Assembly: GCF_001667275.1 (NCBI RefSeq) | Contig: NZ_LZHV01000041.1 | Span: 372,001-436,000, forward strand | DNA: 64,000 bases | Reading direction: 5' to 3' | Source: Mycobacterium sp. ACS4054 | GTDB taxonomy: Bacteria; Actinomycetota; Actinomycetes; Mycobacteriales; Mycobacteriaceae | In this document: piece by piece, positions 15,274-24,179 of the stretch | Layout of the letters: every line of letters begins with the position of its first letter | Numbering within the stretch: the first letter of the stretch is position 1 | The notes under the pieces: model-generated | What the model was told of the DNA's origin: nothing | Databases searched by the model: none | Seen by the model: the letters and a program-made list of their open reading frames with translations, nothing else | Translations under genes and position numbers: made by a program

Positions 15274-16921
15274 GACTTCCTTCGGGGTCGGACGGAACCA
15301 GCGCGGTCACCGGCATGTGTTGGGTGGCTTGCTCTCTGGCCCACCGGTAGTTGGGCTTGCCGTTGCCGAGGCGTTCGATCTGCTCGACGAAGATGACGGC
15401 CTTGGGCGCCTTGAAATGCGCCAGTTGCGCCGTGCACGCGTCGTGCAGGGCGTCTGGGCGCAGGCGCGCATCCGGGTGCGCCGCGACGAGGGCGACTACT
15501 TCTTGCCCCCACCGCTCGCTCGGACGCCCGACGACCAGGGCGTCGACTACGCCCGGCTGCGCGCGCAGCACTTCCTCGACCTCTTCGACGAAAACCTTTT
15601 CCCCACCGGTGTTCACGACCAGCGAGTCGCGGCCGAACAGGCGGATGGTGCCGTCGGGTTCGAGCGATGCCCGGTCGCCCGGTATCACCACCCGCTGACC
15701 CTCGATTTGCGGGAACGTCCGCTGGGTGGCCTCCGCGTCGCCGAAGTAACCGAGCGGAATGCGGCCGGTCCGGGCGGCCCAGCCGATCTCCCGCTCACCG
15801 GGACGCAGGAACCGGGTGCGGTCGGCCGACACCACGGTGGCCCCCTCCCTGGGCTGAAACGTTTCGCTGGCGGTCCCCTCGCGGCTGTGCCCGAACGCCA
15901 TGTTGCCGCTCTCGGACGACCCGTAGCCCTCGATGATGGTGATGTGGGGCAGGCATTCCATCAGTGCGCGTTTGTGTCTCGCGTTGGTCGCGGCTCCCCC
16001 GGTGCCGATCGCCTGCAGCGCGGACAGGTCGTAGTTGCGCGCGCGCAGCTCGGCGATCAGTGGCCCGGCGTACGCGTCGCCCACCATCGTCATCATGCCC
16101 ACCTTCTCGCGCTCGGCGGTCTCCCACACCGACCGCACGTCCAGCTTGTTGCGGTCGTCGTAGAGCACCACGGGCAGGCCGGCGCACAGCGCGGCGAAGG
16201 CGGTCCACATGCCGGCGGCGTGCATGAGCGGAGACACCGCGAACCACGGTTGTCCGCCACCGGCGACCTTGTCGTGGATCTCGGTGACGCTGGCATGGTC
16301 GGCGCCCACCATCGACGACACGTACATGTCGCTCTGACGCCACAGCACGCCCTTCGGACGGCCCGTCGTTCCGCCGGTGCACATCATGATCAGGTCGTCC
16401 GGGGACCCCTCGTCCCCGCGCTCGGGGCTGGCGCCCGCCAGGGCGTCGTCGAGCGGAATCGCCCTCGGCAGCTGGGGAACCCCGCTGCCGTCGTCGATGG
16501 AGATCAGCAATTCGGTGCCGGCCGGCGGCAACACGTCGGCGAACCGGGCGCCGAGCGAGCGGTGATAGATGATGCCGCGGGGCTTGACGTAGTCGAGCAG
16601 GTCGCGGATTTCCCGCGGCGAGTAGTGGTGGTTGACGTTCACCGGGACGGTGCGGGCCTTGAGGCACCCGATCAGCATGTCCGGGTAGAGGTCGTTGTAC
16701 ATCAGCAGCGCGATGCGGTCCTGGCCACACTCCCAGCGCTCTAGGCCCTCACGCGCCGCGTAGACACCGAAACCCTTGCCGCCCAGATAGTTCGCCAATC
16801 GGTTGGTGCGCCGCGCGGATTCGGCGAACGTGCTCTTGCGGTCGCCACACACGGTCATCAGGCGGTCGGGCACGACGTCGGCGATGGCGTCGAGAACGGC
16901 GCCCACGGTCCATTCGCTCAT
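15254..16921 (-). CDS. Acyl-CoA synthetase (AMP-forming)
   Basis: This 555-residue acyl-CoA ligase appears complete. Motifs in order are MMCTGGTTGRPKGVLW (phosphate loop), IIEGYGSSESGN, IPGDRASLEPDGTIRLFGRDS (hinge) and LGNGKPNYRWAREQ with the C-terminal catalytic Lys. It resembles FadD17/FadD19-type ligases that activate steroid side chains or other branched acids. The N-terminus MSEWTVGAVLDAIADVVPDR is a useful comparison for the ligase at 6877, which lacks this part. It sits between two amidohydrolase genes in the minus-strand unit. Length matches the family. Confidence 0.9.
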   Translation of the reverse strand: MSEWTVGAVLDAIADVVPDRLMTVCGDRKSTFAESARRTNRLANYLGGKGFGVYAAREGLERWECGQDRIALLMYNDLYPDMLIGCLKARTVPVNVNHHYSPREIRDLLDYVKPRGIIYHRSLGARFADVLPPAGTELLISIDDGSGVPQLPRAIPLDDALAGASPERGDEGSPDDLIMMCTGGTTGRPKGVLWRQSDMYVSSMVGADHASVTEIHDKVAGGGQPWFAVSPLMHAAGMWTAFAALCAGLPVVLYDDRNKLDVRSVWETAEREKVGMMTMVGDAYAGPLIAELRARNYDLSALQAIGTGGAATNARHKRALMECLPHITIIEGYGSSESGNMAFGHSREGTASETFQPREGATVVSADRTRFLRPGEREIGWAARTGRIPLGYFGDAEATQRTFPQIEGQRVVIPGDRASLEPDGTIRLFGRDSLVVNTGGEKVFVEEVEEVLRAQPGVVDALVVGRPSERWGQEVVALVAAHPDARLRPDALHDACTAQLAHFKAPKAVIFVEQIERLGNGKPNYRWAREQATQHMPVTALVPSDPEGSHEHQSD

Positions 16922-16930
16922 AGTGGGCGG

Positions 16931-18133
16931 CTAGACGGCCGAGGCGACCGGAACGCCGAGCAGGTCAAGGGCGTTGTCGCGCATAACTTTACGGACATCG
17001 GCTTCGCTGAAGCCGGTGAGCTCCTCGGCGAAGGAGACCGGAGTTTCGAGGCCCTCGCCGTGCGGCCAGTCGGAACCGAACAGGATCTTGTCGATGCCGA
17101 TGACGTCGGCCAGCTCGGTCAGATCGTCCTCATAGTAGGGCGCGATCCACACGTTGTTGCGCAGCTGCTCCACCGGATCCTCGGGGAAGTCACGGGGCTG
17201 GGTGTTGGCCGCCTTCTTCAATCGCTTGATCAGCCGGTGGACGAAGTACGAGCCGTTCTCGATGCTGACCGCCTTGAGCTTTGGATGGCGGGTGAACACG
17301 CCGTGCACGATCATCGAGGCCATCGTGTCGTGGATGGCACGGTCATCGAGGAGCACGTTGTCCAGTGGATCCTTCGCGCCGAAGCCCTCGAACGTTGCCT
17401 TGCCACCCCACGCCGCCGCGATGTGCAGATAGCCGCTGTCGCTGAGGTGGAATCCGACCGGCACTCCCGCCTCGGCCAGCCGGGCCCACACCGGGTCATG
17501 GCTGGGATGCCCCAGCGAGCGCGGCTTGACCAAGCCGGGCACCGGCGCCGGGCGCACCAGCACCAGCTTGGCGCCGCGCCCCAACACGAACTCCACCTCT
17601 ACGAGCGCCTTCTCCGGATCGGCCAGCGAGATGATCGGCGCGGCAATGATGCGGTGATCCTGCCGGTCGAAGCCCCAGTCTTCGTCGAGCCACAGGTTGA
17701 ACGCGTGCACCGACGCCATCGTCGCCTCGATGTCGTGCTTGAGCGCCTCCTCGACCCCGCACGCGAAAGTCGGCAGCATGAACACACTTTCGATGTCCTG
17801 GGTGTCCATCACCGCGATCCGCGCGTCGCGATTCTGATACTCCGGGTGCTCGGCGAGCCGCTCGACCTTCATCAGCGACGCCGGGTCCACACCTTCGGGG
17901 ATCTCCCCGCGGAACAGCAGATCCAGGCAACCCGGCACGATAATCGGATCGAAGGTGGGGTTCGGCACGAAGTGGTTGACGCGACCGCCGATCACGGCCA
18001 GAGTGCGTTTGCCCTGAGTGACCATCTGGACGCCGCGGCTCTTGAACGCCTTGTCGAGATGGCGGGTGAAGGCGTCCAGCGGCTCGTAGTAATGGTTGTC
18101 GACGTCAATCGCTTGATAACCCAAGGTGGCCAT
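16931..18133 (-). CDS. Amidohydrolase-2 family protein, second copy
   Basis: This 400-residue metal-dependent TIM-barrel protein has clear family marks: AIDVDNHYYEPLDAFTRHL near the N-terminus (D-x-D-x-H metal motif), VPVGFHLSDSG in the middle, FEGFG, and KILFGSDWPHGEG with the final metal-binding Asp. Mycobacterial genomes carry many such proteins beside fadD, echA and P450 genes. They are presumed decarboxylases or hydrolases of ring-cleavage products. I choose ATG 18133 over 18139 because AAAGG then has a normal spacing. It follows the crotonase by 28 bp and precedes the ligase by 9 bp. Confidence 0.85.
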   Translation of the reverse strand: MATLGYQAIDVDNHYYEPLDAFTRHLDKAFKSRGVQMVTQGKRTLAVIGGRVNHFVPNPTFDPIIVPGCLDLLFRGEIPEGVDPASLMKVERLAEHPEYQNRDARIAVMDTQDIESVFMLPTFACGVEEALKHDIEATMASVHAFNLWLDEDWGFDRQDHRIIAAPIISLADPEKALVEVEFVLGRGAKLVLVRPAPVPGLVKPRSLGHPSHDPVWARLAEAGVPVGFHLSDSGYLHIAAAWGGKATFEGFGAKDPLDNVLLDDRAIHDTMASMIVHGVFTRHPKLKAVSIENGSYFVHRLIKRLKKAANTQPRDFPEDPVEQLRNNVWIAPYYEDDLTELADVIGIDKILFGSDWPHGEGLETPVSFAEELTGFSEADVRKVMRDNALDLLGVPVASAV

Positions 18134-18161
18134 GATCATCCTTTCCGGCCTTAACGCGACA

Positions 18162-19004
18162 CTAAGCGTCGGTCGAGTTGAGCGAGGGAAATTGCGGGGG
18201 CCGCTTCTCGAGGAAGCTGGTGATGCCTTCGATGACGTCTGGCCGCGGCATCGCCTCGTGCAGTAACACCTCGGCGCGCGACGTCGCATCGACGACATCG
18301 CGGGTGGCGTCGCCGTACACCTGCCGCTTGATCACTGCCATGGAAGCCGGCGAGCAATTGCGGGCGATGTCCTCCGCGTAGTCCAGCGCGCGCTTCATCA
18401 GGTCCTCGGACGCCACCACTTCTTTGACGAGGCCGAGCTCGGCCGCCTCCTCGGCGAGGAAGGTGCGCCCACTCAACAGCAGATCCAGGGCGACACCCCA
18501 GGTGGTGAGGCGCGGCAGTATCCAAGAGATGCCGAACTCCGCGATCAGCCCGCGCCGGGCGAACACGGCGGCGAACTTCGCACCGGCGGCCGCGAACCGG
18601 ACGTCACACATCAGCGCCTGGGTCAATCCGATGCCGACGCAGGCGCCGTTGATCGCCGCTATGACGGGCTTGCGCAGCGTGGTCACGAAATGCGGCGGGC
18701 GCTCCCCGACCAGTTCGGCCAGGTTGGTCTGACTCGCCCGTTCCATCGTGTCCCCGTAGGTCGGCGCGGAGCTCGGCGTGCCCAGATACGCGCCCGCACA
18801 AAATCCCTTGCCCCGGCCGGTGAGCACGATCGCTCGGATGGCCGGGTCGCGTTCGGCGCGGTCGATGGCGGAGTAGAACCCGGCTGCGATGTCCGGGCCC
18901 CAGGCGTTGAGCCGGTCCGGACGGTTGAAGGTCAGGATCGCGACGCCGCTGCCGGTGGCCTCGTAGAGCACTGCGCCTTCGGAAGCGCCGTCGCTGCCGG
19001 ACAT
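18162..19004 (-). CDS. Enoyl-CoA hydratase/isomerase (crotonase), first gene of the long minus operon
   Basis: This 280-residue crotonase shows TFNRPDRLNAWGP, the first oxyanion-loop block GKGFCAGAYLG, the second loop NGACVGIGLTQALMCDVRFA and FARRGLIAEFGISW, with a C-terminal RPDVIEGITSFLEKRPPQF. It would hydrate or isomerise an enoyl-CoA, or open a ring. The RRGL-x-x-E form of the substrate loop differs from the standard hydratase, so the exact reaction is open. I start at ATG 19004 (MSGSDGASEG) with purine-rich ribosome sites upstream; a start at 19091 would run through the operator. It heads the unit 19004 to 12190 under operator site 4. Confidence 0.87.
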   Translation of the reverse strand: MSGSDGASEGAVLYEATGSGVAILTFNRPDRLNAWGPDIAAGFYSAIDRAERDPAIRAIVLTGRGKGFCAGAYLGTPSSAPTYGDTMERASQTNLAELVGERPPHFVTTLRKPVIAAINGACVGIGLTQALMCDVRFAAAGAKFAAVFARRGLIAEFGISWILPRLTTWGVALDLLLSGRTFLAEEAAELGLVKEVVASEDLMKRALDYAEDIARNCSPASMAVIKRQVYGDATRDVVDATSRAEVLLHEAMPRPDVIEGITSFLEKRPPQFPSLNSTDA

Positions 19005-19059
19005 CTCCCCCGATACCTCCTCACGATCGCGTACCGGATTGCGCGATATTTTGTACGCA

Positions 19060-19078
19060 TACTGTATACCTATCGGTA
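19060..19078. promoter_or_regulatory. Candidate TetR operator, site 4
   Basis: TACTGTATACCTATCGGTA matches 12 of 16 arm positions of the 8525 palindrome, with a strong left arm. It lies 55 bp upstream of the crotonase start at 19004 and about 210 bp before the CsbD-like gene on the other strand. Confidence 0.5.
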
Positions 19079-19288
19079 CCGTTTTCCACAACCGCCGCTA
19101 CGCGCGTGAGAACCCCGGCCGAACTGCGGCTTTCGCGTCACTGAACCGCGAGTCCGACCGCCGCCACCGACACCCCGGATCGGTTCGCGCCGGCGGGTGT
19201 GGCGAGCGCCACGTCCCATCCACGTTTGCCCACGGCGGGCAATCGGGAAAGCAAACGGGGATACCCAATAAATACGGAGGGGAACGCA

Positions 19289-19525
19289 ATGGTTGACGCC
19301 AAGAGTGGTCCGATCGAGGCCATCCAGGGCATCGTCGAGGCCGTGTTCGGTAAGGCCAAGGAGATCGTCGGCACCATCATCGGCCGCAACGACCTGGTCA
19401 ACGAGGGTCAGGCCCAGCAGGACAAGGCCGACGCGCAGCGCAGCGCGGCGAAGAAGGAAGCCGCGGCGGAGAAGGCCCGCGCCAAGGCCAAGGCCGCCGA
19501 GGCGCGCGAGAAGGCCGAACAGTAA
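19289..19525 (+). CDS. CsbD/Mbp1-like small stress protein
   Basis: This 78-residue protein starts MVDAKSGPIEAIQGIVE and has the CsbD-like core FGKAKEIVGTIIGRNDLVNEG followed by a Lys/Ala/Glu-rich helical tail. Mycobacterial relatives are annotated as microaggregate-binding protein 1-like or CsbD general-stress proteins. Their biochemical role is not established. GGAGGGG precedes the ATG at 19289. The gene stands alone on the plus strand inside the catabolic cluster, with a strong terminator directly after it, so it is probably transcribed separately. Why it sits here is unclear. Confidence 0.85.
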   Translation: MVDAKSGPIEAIQGIVEAVFGKAKEIVGTIIGRNDLVNEGQAQQDKADAQRSAAKKEAAAEKARAKAKAAEAREKAEQ

Positions 19526-19531
19526 CGGTTG

Positions 19532-19570
19532 ACGAGAAGCCCGGTCACCGAAGGTGGCCGGGCTTCTCGT
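19532..19570 (+). terminator. Rho-independent-type terminator after the CsbD-like gene
   Basis: A long hairpin pairs ACGAGAAGCCCGG with CCGGGCTTCTCGT, with further pairing of TCACC against GGTGG around a GAA loop. It is followed by TATTT. It starts 7 bp past the stop codon at 19525 and also lies beyond the stop of the convergent DapA-like gene (19603), so it may serve both directions. Confidence 0.85.
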
Positions 19571-19602
19571 TATTTCCCTGTGGACCAATCGGTTTGGCGG
19601 CC

Positions 19603-20610
19603 CTACGCGCCGATGAGTCCCAGGCGGCGGTAGGCCTGCTCGATCTGCGACTTGGCTTCCGGCGGCAATTCCGCCTGCGGGGGCCGCGAATGCGGATACG
19701 AACCGATCGGCAGGCCCAGCAGCGAGGCGGCGTACTTGAAGGCGCCGCCCCAGTGGGTGAAGTAATCCGGCCGCCCGGGATAGCAGGTCCACCAGGACCC
19801 GATGTCGAGATCGAACTGGTCCAGTCCCGACTCGCGGCCGAAGTCCATGGCCTCGAGCAGCTTGTCGTTTTGCACCAAATCCCAATAGTGGGAGAACAAT
19901 CGCCGCTGCGGCGTCTCGAACAGATAGCCCGCCGTGCCCAGCTGCGCCGGGCAGACGATCCCGTCGCGCAGCCATCCCGCGCGATACACCGTCTTGTCGC
20001 ACTCCCAGAGCACCAAGCCGGGGGCCAGTTGGTGCAGCAGCCGGCTACTCGCCGGCCGGAAGGCGCCCTCCTTGGTGGCGCACACCGCGGGCACCTCGTC
20101 GTAGATCCGCGCGCTTTCCGCGGCGGTCAGCACGTAGCCGGACGACGGCGAGTTGAACATGCCCAGGGCGATGTCGGTGCGGGCGGCGATGTATTTGAAG
20201 AACCGCAGCACGCCCTCCCCGCCGTGCGCCTCCATCATCGGCGTTTGGATGTAGGCGATGTCGGCGCCCGCCTCCTGGGCGTGCAGCGTCAGGTCCAGGC
20301 AGTCCTTCGCTGTGATCGCCGCCGTGCACGCCTGCACGACGAGGTCGGGGTTGACGGCCCGGCCCTCCTCGATTGCGACCTCCAGCAAGCGTTTTCGCTC
20401 ATCCATGGTCAACGCCCAGAATTCGGCGAGGCCGCTGGTGCACCACAGCATCGGGTGCCCGAGGTCGCCGACGCAATAGCGAACCAGCGTCCGGTAGGCC
20501 TCCCAGTCGATGTCGTCGCCGTCCTGGCCGCAGAACGGGGTGTAGAGCGAGTCACCGATTCCCCGCAATGCCCCGCGCGCCCAAGCGCGCGCCTCACGTG
20601 CCGTCGCCAC
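19603..20610 (-). CDS. DapA/dihydrodipicolinate-synthase-family lyase (aldolase-type)
   Basis: This 335-residue TIM-barrel protein belongs to the DapA/NAL superfamily of class I aldolases. The Schiff-base Lys is Lys180 in VCATKEGAF, and SGLAEFWALTMDERKRLL corresponds to the usual GE-x-x-x-L-T segment. The position of the catalytic Tyr in the common YN-x-P motif is Phe152 (GMFNSPSSG). Relatives in aromatic pathways are hydratase-aldolases that release pyruvate or similar units. Its company of SDR, P450 and Rieske genes suggests a C-C lyase step instead of lysine synthesis. I choose GTG 20610, which has AAGGAG six bases upstream. It is 44 bp downstream of the SDR and probably co-transcribed with it. 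Confidence 0.84.
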   Translation of the reverse strand: MATAREARAWARGALRGIGDSLYTPFCGQDGDDIDWEAYRTLVRYCVGDLGHPMLWCTSGLAEFWALTMDERKRLLEVAIEEGRAVNPDLVVQACTAAITAKDCLDLTLHAQEAGADIAYIQTPMMEAHGGEGVLRFFKYIAARTDIALGMFNSPSSGYVLTAAESARIYDEVPAVCATKEGAFRPASSRLLHQLAPGLVLWECDKTVYRAGWLRDGIVCPAQLGTAGYLFETPQRRLFSHYWDLVQNDKLLEAMDFGRESGLDQFDLDIGSWWTCYPGRPDYFTHWGGAFKYAASLLGLPIGSYPHSRPPQAELPPEAKSQIEQAYRRLGLIGA

Positions 20611-20654
20611 AGTCGACTCCTTCTCCTCAGCCGAAATTTCTCCGGTCCGGACCC

Positions 20655-21452
20655 TCAGGTGAAGTCCGAACCACCGTCGACGTTGATGTTGGCCCCGGTC
20701 ATGTAGGAGTTGCGCCGCGACGCGAGGAAGGCGACCACCGGCCCGATCTCCTCCGGCAGGCCGGCCCGGGGCAGGTGGGCGGGATGGCCAAAGTGCTTGG
20801 CAATGGCGTCCATCAGCGCGTAGGGGTCGTCGCCGTCCACGCCCACCGACTTCGCCCAGCCGACGAGTGACTCCGAAGCGATGCTGCCGGGCGACACCAC
20901 GTTGACCAGAATCTCGTCCTTGGCCAACAACAGCGAGAGGTTCTTCGAGACGCTCGTCAGCATCGATTTGGCCGCCGTGTACGCGGGCAGCATGACGCTC
21001 TGCCGCTGGGTCGAGTGCGCCGAGAAGTTGACTATCCGCGCCCATGGCGCCTTGCGCAGCAACGGAAGTGCCGCGCGGACGCAGCGCACCATCCCGAGCA
21101 CGCCGTCTTCGACGGCCTCGCGCCATTGCTCGTCGGTCAGATCGTCGAATGTGCCGGCCGCGCCCGGGCCTACCGTGTTGACGAGCACGTTGAGTTCGCC
21201 GCCCCAGCGGCGGTCGAGCTCGGCGAACGCCGCGTCGACCTGGCCGGCGTCGGCGATGTCGGCGACGAGCCCGAGCGCATCGGCGCTTCCGCGCGCCTGC
21301 AGATCGGCCACCGCCGAGTCGAGCGCGTCACGACTACGGCCGATGACCGCGACCCTGGCGCCCTCGTCGGCGAGGCAACGGGCGGCCGCCAAACCCATCC
21401 CGCGGCTGCCGCCGACGACCGCCGTTGCGGCATCCGCCAGGCCTAAATCCAT
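20655..21452 (-). CDS. Short-chain dehydrogenase/reductase
   Basis: This 265-residue classical SDR has the nucleotide motif GGSRGMG at residues 14-20, a variant of the NAG strand (LVNTVGPG), catalytic Ser144 in NFSAHS, and Tyr158/Lys162 in YTAAK. The C-terminus ends NINVDGGSDF. It would oxidise or reduce a hydroxyl/keto group with NAD(P). It is the first gene of a two-gene minus-strand unit with the DapA-like lyase. Operator site 5 lies 86 bp upstream, between it and the divergent TetR gene. Substrate unknown. Confidence 0.9.
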   Translation of the reverse strand: MDLGLADAATAVVGGSRGMGLAAARCLADEGARVAVIGRSRDALDSAVADLQARGSADALGLVADIADAGQVDAAFAELDRRWGGELNVLVNTVGPGAAGTFDDLTDEQWREAVEDGVLGMVRCVRAALPLLRKAPWARIVNFSAHSTQRQSVMLPAYTAAKSMLTSVSKNLSLLLAKDEILVNVVSPGSIASESLVGWAKSVGVDGDDPYALMDAIAKHFGHPAHLPRAGLPEEIGPVVAFLASRRNSYMTGANINVDGGSDFT

Positions 21453-21538
21453 GGCAATTCCCGTGGCTTATCGGGTGACTCGTTCAATGGCTTGTGCCCG
21501 GTCATCTTCGCCCGTCCAGCCTTCGTTACCAAAAAGCC

Positions 21539-21557
21539 TACGATAGGTATTACAGTA
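21539..21557. promoter_or_regulatory. Candidate TetR operator, site 5 (beside the regulator gene)
   Basis: TACGATAGGTATTACAGTA matches the 8525 palindrome at 15 of 19 positions, with a perfect right arm TTACAGTA. It lies between the SDR (start 21452) and the TetR gene (start 21689). A site beside the regulator's own gene is the normal arrangement for TetR autoregulation. Confidence 0.65.
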
Positions 21558-21688
21558 GCAGATGGAAAAACGCACGGAAGGCCGGTTGACGGTCATCGTC
21601 GAGCGGCGATACGCCTACGTATGCGCAGGTGAGTCGGCAGGGCTCGCCGACCGCATGCCCAGGATACATCGTGATGGAGGTGCCCGTA

Positions 21689-22483
21689 GTGGCAAAGCAA
21701 GCTACCGCCGATAAGCGTCAACGACGCGAACGCGGATCCATCAATCCCGATGACATCATCAGTGGCGCATTCGAACTCGCGGAACAAGTGTCGATTGACA
21801 ACTTGAGCATGCCGCTGCTGGGCAAACATCTGGGCGTCGGCGTCACCAGCATCTACTGGTACTTCCGCAAGAAGGACGACCTGCTCAACGCGATGACCGA
21901 TCGCGCGTTGAGCAAGTATGTGTTCGCGACCCCCTACGTCGAAGCCAGTGACTGGCGCGAGACGTTGCGCAACCACGCGCGCCTGATGCGTAAGACGTTC
22001 ATGGGCAACCCAATTCTGTGCGACCTGATTCTGATTCGCGCCGCGCTCAGCCCGAAGGCCGCGCGGCTGGGTGCCGAGGAGATGGAGAAGGCGATCGCCA
22101 ACCTGGTCGAGGCCGGGTTGTCGCCGGAGGACGCCTTCGACACGTATTCGGCGGTTTCGGTGCACGTGCGCGGGTCGGTGGTGCTGCAGCGGTTGTACGA
22201 GAAGAACCAATCCACCGACGATGGCGCGCGCGCGATCGAGGATGCGGTTGCCATCGATCCCGAGAAGACCCCGCTGCTGGCCCAGGTGAGCCGGATCGGT
22301 CATCGGATCGGCGCTCCCGATGAGACCAACTTCGAATACGGCCTGGGCTGCATCCTCGACCACGCCAGCCGCCTGATCGAGGAGGGCAAGGGGGCGAAAG
22401 CCGGCAAGGCGGCGCCGTCCCGGCAGCGCAAGGCCGCCAAGTCACCCGGGTCGCGGGCGGGCACTAAGGCCCCGGCGCGCTAG
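21689..22483 (+). CDS. TetR/AcrR-family transcriptional regulator, likely repressor of the cluster
   Basis: This 264-residue regulator has an N-terminal TetR helix-turn-helix around residues 17-65, including the recognition region LGVGVTSIYWYFRKKDDLL. An all-helical ligand domain follows, then an unusual Lys/Ala/Arg-rich tail of about 35 residues. It is the only regulator in the first 31 kb. I prefer GTG 21689, which has GGAGG eight bases upstream; ATG 21674 is an alternative. Six palindrome-like sites in front of the surrounding units, one beside this gene, make it the natural candidate repressor, probably released by a CoA thioester or pathway intermediate. That link is inference. The basic tail may add non-specific DNA binding. 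Confidence 0.9.
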   Translation: MAKQATADKRQRRERGSINPDDIISGAFELAEQVSIDNLSMPLLGKHLGVGVTSIYWYFRKKDDLLNAMTDRALSKYVFATPYVEASDWRETLRNHARLMRKTFMGNPILCDLILIRAALSPKAARLGAEEMEKAIANLVEAGLSPEDAFDTYSAVSVHVRGSVVLQRLYEKNQSTDDGARAIEDAVAIDPEKTPLLAQVSRIGHRIGAPDETNFEYGLGCILDHASRLIEEGKGAKAGKAAPSRQRKAAKSPGSRAGTKAPAR

Positions 22484-22499
22484 CCGGCCAATCCGCTTA

Positions 22500-23387
22500 T
22501 CACGCTTCGGGTTCCGGCACGTCGAAGTGCTCATCTCGAAGCCGGAACGCCTCCTTGGTTCCGTGCTGTGCGCGGGTTTTGACGAAGTTGAACTCGCCCG
22601 GCCCGAATTGCAGGTTGGTGCCGAAGGCGTGAAACAGATAGCTGGCGACTTCCTCACCCTGGTAAGCCTGACTCTGTTCGACGAGCCGGAAGGCCTCCTT
22701 GGCGATGACCACCCCGTCGGCGGGCATCTTCGCCGCCTTCTCGGCCCAGTACCGCGCCCGCGCGGGTACGGCGGCGGAATCGCAGGTGTCGGTGAAGATT
22801 CCGAGGTGTTCGAGCTCACCCGCCTCGATGATGTCGCCGGTCAGCAGCAGGCGCCGCGCCAGCACCGGTCCCAGCCGGTGGAAGAACATGTGCAGGCTGC
22901 CGAGCGCGGGGCCGAGGAAGCGGGTCGCCGGCATCCCGATCTTCGTATCGCGCGCGATCACGGAGATGTCGGTCATCAGCGCCATCTCGAAGCCGCCGCC
23001 GAGCGCGTAGCCGGCGATCTCGCCCACCGTGACCTTGGGGAAGCCCATGAAGTTGTGGTAGAAGCCAAATGACTTGCGGTCCACCGTGAGTCGTCGGCGC
23101 TGGCTGGGCCGGCGCTTTGCCGCCGCGTCCTCGCCCTTTTCTCCCCGCTCGCCGTACCAGCCATAAGCGTTGTTCATGTCGGCCCCGGTGGAGAAGACAC
23201 CACCGGCGCCGCGCAACAACACCACCGTCAGGTCATCGTCCTCGGCCACCCGGTCCAGGCAGCGGGCCAGCGCCTCGCGCATCGCGGCGTCGTAGGAGTT
23301 GCGCTGCGCCGGATTGTTCAGCGTGATCGTCGCGATCCGGCGATCGCGGTCGACTTCGAACAGCACGCGATCGTCCGGGGCGGTCAT
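22500..23387 (-). CDS. Enoyl-CoA hydratase/isomerase (crotonase)
   Basis: This 295-residue crotonase has TLNNPAQRNSYDAAM, GAGGVFSTGADMNN and the second oxyanion loop AGYALGGGFEMALMTDIS. It has an extra charged insertion after the first loop (WYGERGEKGEDAAAKRRPSQ region). The downstream stretch GMPATRFLGPALGSLH lacks the second Glu of classical hydratases, so isomerase, hydrolase or ring-cleaving chemistry is as likely as hydration. The ATG at 23387 overlaps the thioesterase stop as ATGA. It is the second gene of a short unit whose start faces operator site 6, and it is convergent with the TetR gene. Confidence 0.87.
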   Translation of the reverse strand: MTAPDDRVLFEVDRDRRIATITLNNPAQRNSYDAAMREALARCLDRVAEDDDLTVVLLRGAGGVFSTGADMNNAYGWYGERGEKGEDAAAKRRPSQRRRLTVDRKSFGFYHNFMGFPKVTVGEIAGYALGGGFEMALMTDISVIARDTKIGMPATRFLGPALGSLHMFFHRLGPVLARRLLLTGDIIEAGELEHLGIFTDTCDSAAVPARARYWAEKAAKMPADGVVIAKEAFRLVEQSQAYQGEEVASYLFHAFGTNLQFGPGEFNFVKTRAQHGTKEAFRLRDEHFDVPEPEA

Positions 23388-24091
23388 GTGTCGGACTCCT
23401 TTCGCCGCCTGCCGAATCGAAATCCGGTCAGCTTTTCCGGCGGTGAAGCCAGCGTGTTCACCTCGCCGGTGCAGAGCACTTCGTCGTCCAGCAGCAGCCG
23501 TGCCGTCGAGGCGATGCCGCGTTCGATCTGCGAGCGGGCGATGTCGAACCGCAGCTCGGTCAACACCGGCGTCGGCCGGCGGAATGTCACGACCAGCGAC
23601 CGCGTCTTGCCCGAAAGACCCGTGACGCAATTGTGGTGTTGGATCGCGCAATCGAAGAAGACACCCAGGAAGCCGCCGTGCACCAATCCCGGGGGGCCCT
23701 CGTAGGCCAGCGGGAAATTCACTCGCCCGGCCGCTTTTTCGGCGTCGAGGTGGTCGAACCGATACCGGGGAAAACAGGGGTTGTAGGCGCCGATGTCGGT
23801 CGCGTGGTTGAGGTAGACACGTCGGGGATCGTCGGGGACGTCACCGATGCGCGGCGCGTTGTCGGCCGGCGCCGCGACGCTCAGCTCGCGCTCCCACTCG
23901 GCGAACTTCGCCACCATGGCATCCACCGTCGGATGCGGGTGTTCGAGCGAAAGCAGCAGTGCGGTCAGGCGCCGCATGGCGCCGGCGGCGGCCACGGTCT
24001 GGGCAAGGGGCTGCTCGCCGAATCGGGCGTCGCCTGCGCTGGTCGATTCGGGCGCGGCCTGCCCGTCGGCTCGCCCCTCCTGCAAGGCCAT
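23384..24091 (-). CDS. PaaI-type (hotdog) acyl-CoA thioesterase
   Basis: This 235-residue hotdog thioesterase has a helical N-terminal extension and the PaaI signature GPPGLVHGGFLGVFFDCAIQ. It continues through VTFRRPTPVLTEL and a complete set of C-terminal strands (RLLLDDEVLCTGEV). It would release CoA from a pathway thioester. It serves as an internal reference showing that the other PaaI protein (6308-6883) stops early. The ATG at 24091 follows AGAGAGAAGC. It is the first gene of the minus-strand unit and is divergent from the crotonase at 24223. Confidence 0.85.
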   Translation of the reverse strand: MALQEGRADGQAAPESTSAGDARFGEQPLAQTVAAAGAMRRLTALLLSLEHPHPTVDAMVAKFAEWERELSVAAPADNAPRIGDVPDDPRRVYLNHATDIGAYNPCFPRYRFDHLDAEKAAGRVNFPLAYEGPPGLVHGGFLGVFFDCAIQHHNCVTGLSGKTRSLVVTFRRPTPVLTELRFDIARSQIERGIASTARLLLDDEVLCTGEVNTLASPPEKLTGFRFGRRRKESDT

Positions 24092-24179
24092 GCTTCTCTC
24101 TTTTCGCTCGGGTTCCGGCCCGGCTATTTCCGGCGGCAGCGTACCCTGCTAACTTATACAGCGTATCAATCGTATTGCC

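Noticed and set aside
24154..24172. A second operator-like stretch (TTATACAGCGTATC) near site 6
   Set aside because: Only about half of the arm positions agree with the palindrome, which is no better than chance in A/T-rich promoter DNA.
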